This document shows positions 62,586 to 64,000 of a stretch of DNA of 64,000 nt, piece after piece. Origin of the DNA: Ancylothrix sp036704045 (GTDB lineage Bacteria; Cyanobacteriota; Cyanobacteriia; Cyanobacteriales; Oscillatoriaceae); NCBI GenBank assembly GCA_036704045.1, contig DATNQM010000022.1:1-64000 (forward strand). The letters run 5' to 3'. The translations under genes and the position numbers were made by a program. The notes beneath the pieces are model-generated. The model worked only from the letters and a program-made list of their open reading frames with translations, had not been told where the DNA came from and made no database searches. Position 1 is the first letter of the stretch, and the number at the start of each line of letters is the position of its first letter.

Positions 62586-62792
62586 TCATAAGTCTTCCTC
62601 TGTGAGATTGGCTATTTTCATCAATGCCTTTAAAGTGCCAATTTTCAAGTCCTGATTCCGATGGACAGGAATGGAGATAATTTTTTCTTCTTGGGGATTC
62701 TCGTAAATATAGTGACTTCCTGTAATTCTCTGTAAAATCCAGCCATTCTTTTCGACAATTTTGCAAAGTTGTTTTCCAGAAATAGACTTCAT
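62586..62792 (-). CDS. hicA: HicA-type mRNA interferase toxin
   Basis: A 68-residue double-stranded RNA-binding-like fold. KSISGKQLCKIVEKNGW, the catalytic His in ITGSHYIYENP, and IISIPVHRNQDLKIGTLKAL match HicA. It cleaves mRNA until neutralised by HicB. The start overlaps the hicB stop by four nt; the order is hicB then hicA on the minus strand. Confidence 0.92.
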   Translation of the reverse strand: MKSISGKQLCKIVEKNGWILQRITGSHYIYENPQEEKIISIPVHRNQDLKIGTLKALMKIANLTEEDL

Positions 62793-62995
62793 ACAGCTAT
62801 TTCCACAATTTTGTCTGTCGGCTCTGTTTTTTTCAGGTTATTATTAGCAACACTAAGCCAACCCTCAACTGCTTCTTGTAAATTAGTCGTGACTTCTTCT
62901 AAGGTATCGCCTTCGGTAATGCAGCCGGGAAGGACTGGGATTTCCGCCCAATAGCCCCCTTCTTCTGCTGGATGAATAATGGCTTTAATTTTCAT
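62789..62995 (-). CDS. hicB: HicB-type antitoxin
   Basis: A 68-residue antitoxin with a degenerate RNase H-like fold: KAIIHPAEEGGYWAEIPVLP, GCITEGDTLEEVTTNLQEAV, EGWL. This short version lacks a C-terminal DNA-binding domain, so any autoregulation may be weak. Upstream of hicA and overlapping it by four nt. Confidence 0.92.
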   Translation of the reverse strand: MKIKAIIHPAEEGGYWAEIPVLPGCITEGDTLEEVTTNLQEAVEGWLSVANNNLKKTEPTDKIVEIAV

Positions 62996-63146
62996 AAATT
63001 TAGCTTCATCACTTTTTTAAGTTCAGTATAGCAGGCTCAGAAAAATTTTTCAGGCAAAAGGAGTATCCGCTATGGTTTTCGGATGCCACAGGAAATTGTT
63101 GTAATATTTACTGCGCTGAGTTGTTAGACAGGCAAATATTTGTGGT

Positions 63147-63174
63147 GGTTGGGTTGAGGCGAAGAAACCCAACC
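63147..63174. terminator. GGTTGGGTT hairpin after the helicase gene
   Basis: GGTTGGGTT and AACCCAACC arms with a 10-nt loop, 17 nt beyond the helicase stop. It belongs to the same dispersed AACCCAACCTAC repeat family and may act as terminator. Confidence 0.5.
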
Positions 63175-63190
63175 TACTAGACTAAAGAAA

Positions 63191-64000
63191 TTAAGCTGAT
63201 TGCCTCATATCTATATCGAAAGATAAAACATCTGGGGAAGCTATAATTTCTTCAATCTGCTTGACTACTGGAGTTTCATTATCATATAACATAATCAGAT
63301 GATCTCTTGCCCGTGTCATTGCTGTATATAACCCAGCTTTTTCTTTGAAATCTTCATCGGGGTCTGGTAAATCTTTTACCTTATCTATCCCGGCAATGAT
63401 CACTGCATCAAATTCAACTCCTTTAAGAGCATTCCAGGAATCAATGATGACAAATGGGCGATCAACAACGTTACTATTTCGTTCTGTTGAACCCATTGGT
63501 GCATGATTAGCGATATTTAGATCCCACAAATAATCACTAATGTTTTTCTTAAAACTTTTATCCTCATTGGGATGTAGAAAAACGCCAACTGAAGATTCTG
63601 GATGGCTATTTAATGCCAACTTAATTTGATTAGCTATAATACTTGCAGACAGAGCAGCTTTAACCAGTATTGGTTTAATCGAAGAACTGCGGGCAGTTTT
63701 TTTTACAGGTTCGACTATGTGACCAATGTTTCCTCCCGCCTCAGCCCGCTTGGAAATTTTCATCTTAGCATTAGACAAATAAGGTAAAATAAATTGCCAA
63801 GCTAATTCCAATATTTCCGGGGTGTTTCGATAGTTAAGCTCAAATATTTGAGAACGACCACCAGGAATTGTAAACCCAAGAGATTTCCATGTCCAACTGT
63901 CTTTAAGCCGATGAGGTTGCCCATAAACTGATTGAGTGTTATCGTAGACGAAGAAAATAGAATTCGTGTCAGGATTCACCGCTTTCAGCATTGCTTTAAA
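63191..64000 (-). CDS. Superfamily 1 (UvrD-like) helicase, C-terminal part (runs off right edge)
   Basis: At least 269 residues, open to the window edge; three codons precede the ATG at 63991, so the true start is further right. SF1 motifs are visible: III (FFVYDNTQSVYGQPHRLKD), IV (ELNYRNTPEILELAW), V (NALKGVEFDAVIIAG) and VI (LYTAMTRARDHLIMLYD). The accessory sequence suggests a UvrD/REP helicase of the type often joined to a nuclease-related (NERD) domain; the N-terminus is outside. Located beside two toxin-antitoxin modules. Confidence 0.88.
   Translation of the reverse strand, partial: FKAMLKAVNPDTNSIFFVYDNTQSVYGQPHRLKDSWTWKSLGFTIPGGRSQIFELNYRNTPEILELAWQFILPYLSNAKMKISKRAEAGGNIGHIVEPVKKTARSSSIKPILVKAALSASIIANQIKLALNSHPESSVGVFLHPNEDKSFKKNISDYLWDLNIANHAPMGSTERNSNVVDRPFVIIDSWNALKGVEFDAVIIAGIDKVKDLPDPDEDFKEKAGLYTAMTRARDHLIMLYDNETPVVKQIEEIIASPDVLSFDIDMRQSA

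Overview
The window is a chromosomal segment of a cyanobacterium, most likely filamentous and low-GC (Oscillatoria/Phormidium/Microcoleus-like). This rests on psaE, ndhO, two high-light-inducible (hli) proteins, an NdbB/NDC1-type dehydrogenase, a multidomain CyaC-type adenylate cyclase, a lone homologue of the orange carotenoid protein C-terminal domain, a group-1 sigma factor and a cyanobacterial-type mrp operon. The genus call is inference. No rRNA, intact tRNA, CRISPR array or complete insertion sequence was seen. The usual cyanobacterial HIP1 octamer was not noticed, but RCCGGY-type hexamers (ACCGGC, GCCGGT, GCCGGC) recur throughout.

Layout. 1-0.5 kb: 5' part of a TonB-like energy transducer with a 24-bp tandem repeat. 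0.7-4.3 kb: cyaC. 5-8.2 kb: GNAT acetyltransferase, ndbB-like dehydrogenase, HAD phosphatase and GFA-family protein. 8.3-13 kb: a minus-strand block with DUF4278, cynS, a winged-helix-like protein, a PhzF isomerase and an orphan AAA ATPase. 13.9-20.3 kb: mdh, ndhO, the psaE-mutM pair (PsaE has a long extra tail), a DUF6391-like protein, a MORN-repeat protein and a proline-rich lipoprotein. 20.5-26 kb: gpmI, secG, a secreted metalloprotease, a 1.5-kb leader without a clear gene, and sigA. 26-31 kb: two hli genes, an ABC ATPase and a GyrA/ParC-type topoisomerase.

31.6-42.3 kb: single-domain response regulator, TPR protein, acidic unknown protein, HAD phosphatase, queG, the OCP C-terminal-domain homologue, a response regulator/histidine kinase pair split by a mobile hairpin repeat, rnc, and a NYN-domain nuclease. 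A 274-bp foldback element follows. 43-46.8 kb: mrp cation/proton antiporter operon. 47.6-55.8 kb: an alpha/beta-hydrolase-like protein without its serine, a cobalamin riboswitch with DUF1636 and cobW, hemB with an aspartate-type metal site, then sufE - COG0523 - COG0523 - WD40. 56-61.6 kb: small membrane protein, deoC, recO, MFS transporter, GT4 glycosyltransferase (probably DgdA). 61.7-64 kb: RelE/HigB-XRE and HicBA toxin-antitoxin modules and the C-terminal part of a superfamily 1 helicase.

The most coherent candidate for a poorly described system is 48.8-55.8 kb: three CobW/COG0523 metallochaperone GTPases (two with histidine-rich loops), a SufE sulfur acceptor, a metal-dependent HemB and a WD40 protein whose start codon lies inside the preceding COG0523 gene. 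The cobalamin riboswitch ties the first part to B12/cobalt. The others may act in metal allocation to tetrapyrrole or Fe-S enzymes (inference). Secondary candidates are the NYN-nuclease/RNase III/foldback neighbourhood, the orphan ATPase at 11-13 kb and the solitary carotenoid-binding-type protein at 35.9 kb.
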